This document shows, piece by piece, positions 5,077 through 5,310 of a stretch of DNA of 5,310 nt. The notes beneath the pieces are model-generated. The model was given only the letters and a program-made list of their open reading frames with translations. It was not told the origin of the DNA and made no database searches. Location: assembly GCA_049609065.1 (NCBI GenBank), contig JBMYYE010000129.1, positions 1 to 5,310 of the forward strand, read 5' to 3'. Source of the DNA: JBMYYE01 sp049609065. Lineage in GTDB: Bacteria; Pseudomonadota; Alphaproteobacteria; Rhodobacterales; Rhodobacteraceae. Numbering within the stretch: the first letter of the stretch is position 1; each line of letters begins with the position of its first letter. Both the position numbers and the translations under genes were made by a program.

Positions 5077-5310
5077 ATGGATATTTTACCACTTATTGAA
5101 CGCATTGGCGAAGCCCCGGTCGCGGCGCTTTTTGGCCTGATCACGGGTGTTATTTTTGGGGTCTCTGCGCAGCGATCACAGTTTTGTTTACGCGCGGCCA
5201 CTGTTGAATTTGCCCGTGGAAAAATGGAAGACCGCGTCGCGGTTTGGCTTTTGACATTTTCAACCGCCCTGTTTTGGGTGCAAGGCGCCACGCTTTTGGG
5301 GCTAATGCAC
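5077..5310 (+). CDS. YeeE/YedE-family membrane protein (partial, C-terminus cut by window edge)
   Basis: The open frame from ATG 5077 runs to the right edge and gives 78 residues. It has a hydrophobic helix at about 14-30 (PVAALFGLITGVIFGVS), immediately followed by AQRSQFCLRAATVEFARG (31-48), then a second helix from about 53 on. The helix plus QRS.FC.R.A motif with its cysteine (C37) is the hallmark of the YeeE/YedE (DUF395, sulphur transport) family; a studied member is a thiosulfate importer in which conserved cysteines line the path. A role in taking up a reduced sulfur compound is therefore likely but not shown here. The family is usually about 330-400 residues, so most is missing. GAGG lies 5 bases before the ATG. 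Upstream is an FNR-type box and a perfect TATAAT, so low-oxygen induction is likely. It is divergent from the MFS transporter. Confidence 0.85.
   Translation, partial: MDILPLIERIGEAPVAALFGLITGVIFGVSAQRSQFCLRAATVEFARGKMEDRVAVWLLTFSTALFWVQGATLLGLMH

Noticed and set aside
5058..5291. Minus-strand open frame at the right end
   Set aside because: It is antisense to the YeeE/YedE frame, which carries the family motif, a ribosome binding site and a promoter.

Overview
The window looks like chromosome of a marine-type alphaproteobacterium, most likely a member of Rhodobacterales (Roseobacter group). This rests on the flavour of the proteins (RuvC-RuvA-RuvB order, a PrmA with GTGHHGTT and DVGCGTA motifs, a YeeE/YedE protein with RSQFCLRAA) and on moderate GC. 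It is an inference from the sequence, not a database match. No tRNA, rRNA, insertion sequence, CRISPR array or other mobile element is visible.

Layout. Seven genes lie head to tail on the minus strand and fill most of the window. In transcription order (right to left) they are: a 12-helix major facilitator transporter (4937-3720), msrA for methionine sulfoxide reductase (3700-3065), prmA for ribosomal protein L11 methyltransferase (3004-2138), a small single-pass membrane protein of unknown function (2083-1694, GTG start), and the Holliday junction genes ruvC (1594-1076), ruvA (1079-405) and ruvB (401 to the left edge, cut). On the plus strand, a YeeE/YedE-family membrane protein starts at 5077 and runs off the right edge.

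How the genes group. ruvC, ruvA and ruvB are translationally coupled: a 4-base ATGA overlap, then a 3-base gap with the ruvB ribosome binding site inside the end of ruvA. They encode the complete branch migration and resolution machine, with all known catalytic residues in the visible parts. The transporter and msrA are 19 bases apart and probably co-transcribed. prmA and the small membrane protein follow at gaps of 60 and 53-54 bases and could be read through or have their own signals. The 99-base gap before ruvC holds a perfect 8-base inverted repeat and two overlapping near-matches to the alphaproteobacterial LexA box, so SOS control of ruvCAB is plausible but unproven.

The most informative regulatory region is the 139-base divergent gap at 4938-5076. 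It holds a 9/10 match to the FNR/FnrL box, followed at the right distance by a perfect TATAAT. This is the geometry of an oxygen-responsive class II promoter driving the YeeE/YedE gene. No wholly new system is evident: the window is mostly housekeeping, and the least understood parts are the transporter, the small membrane protein and the tandem repeat ahead of prmA.
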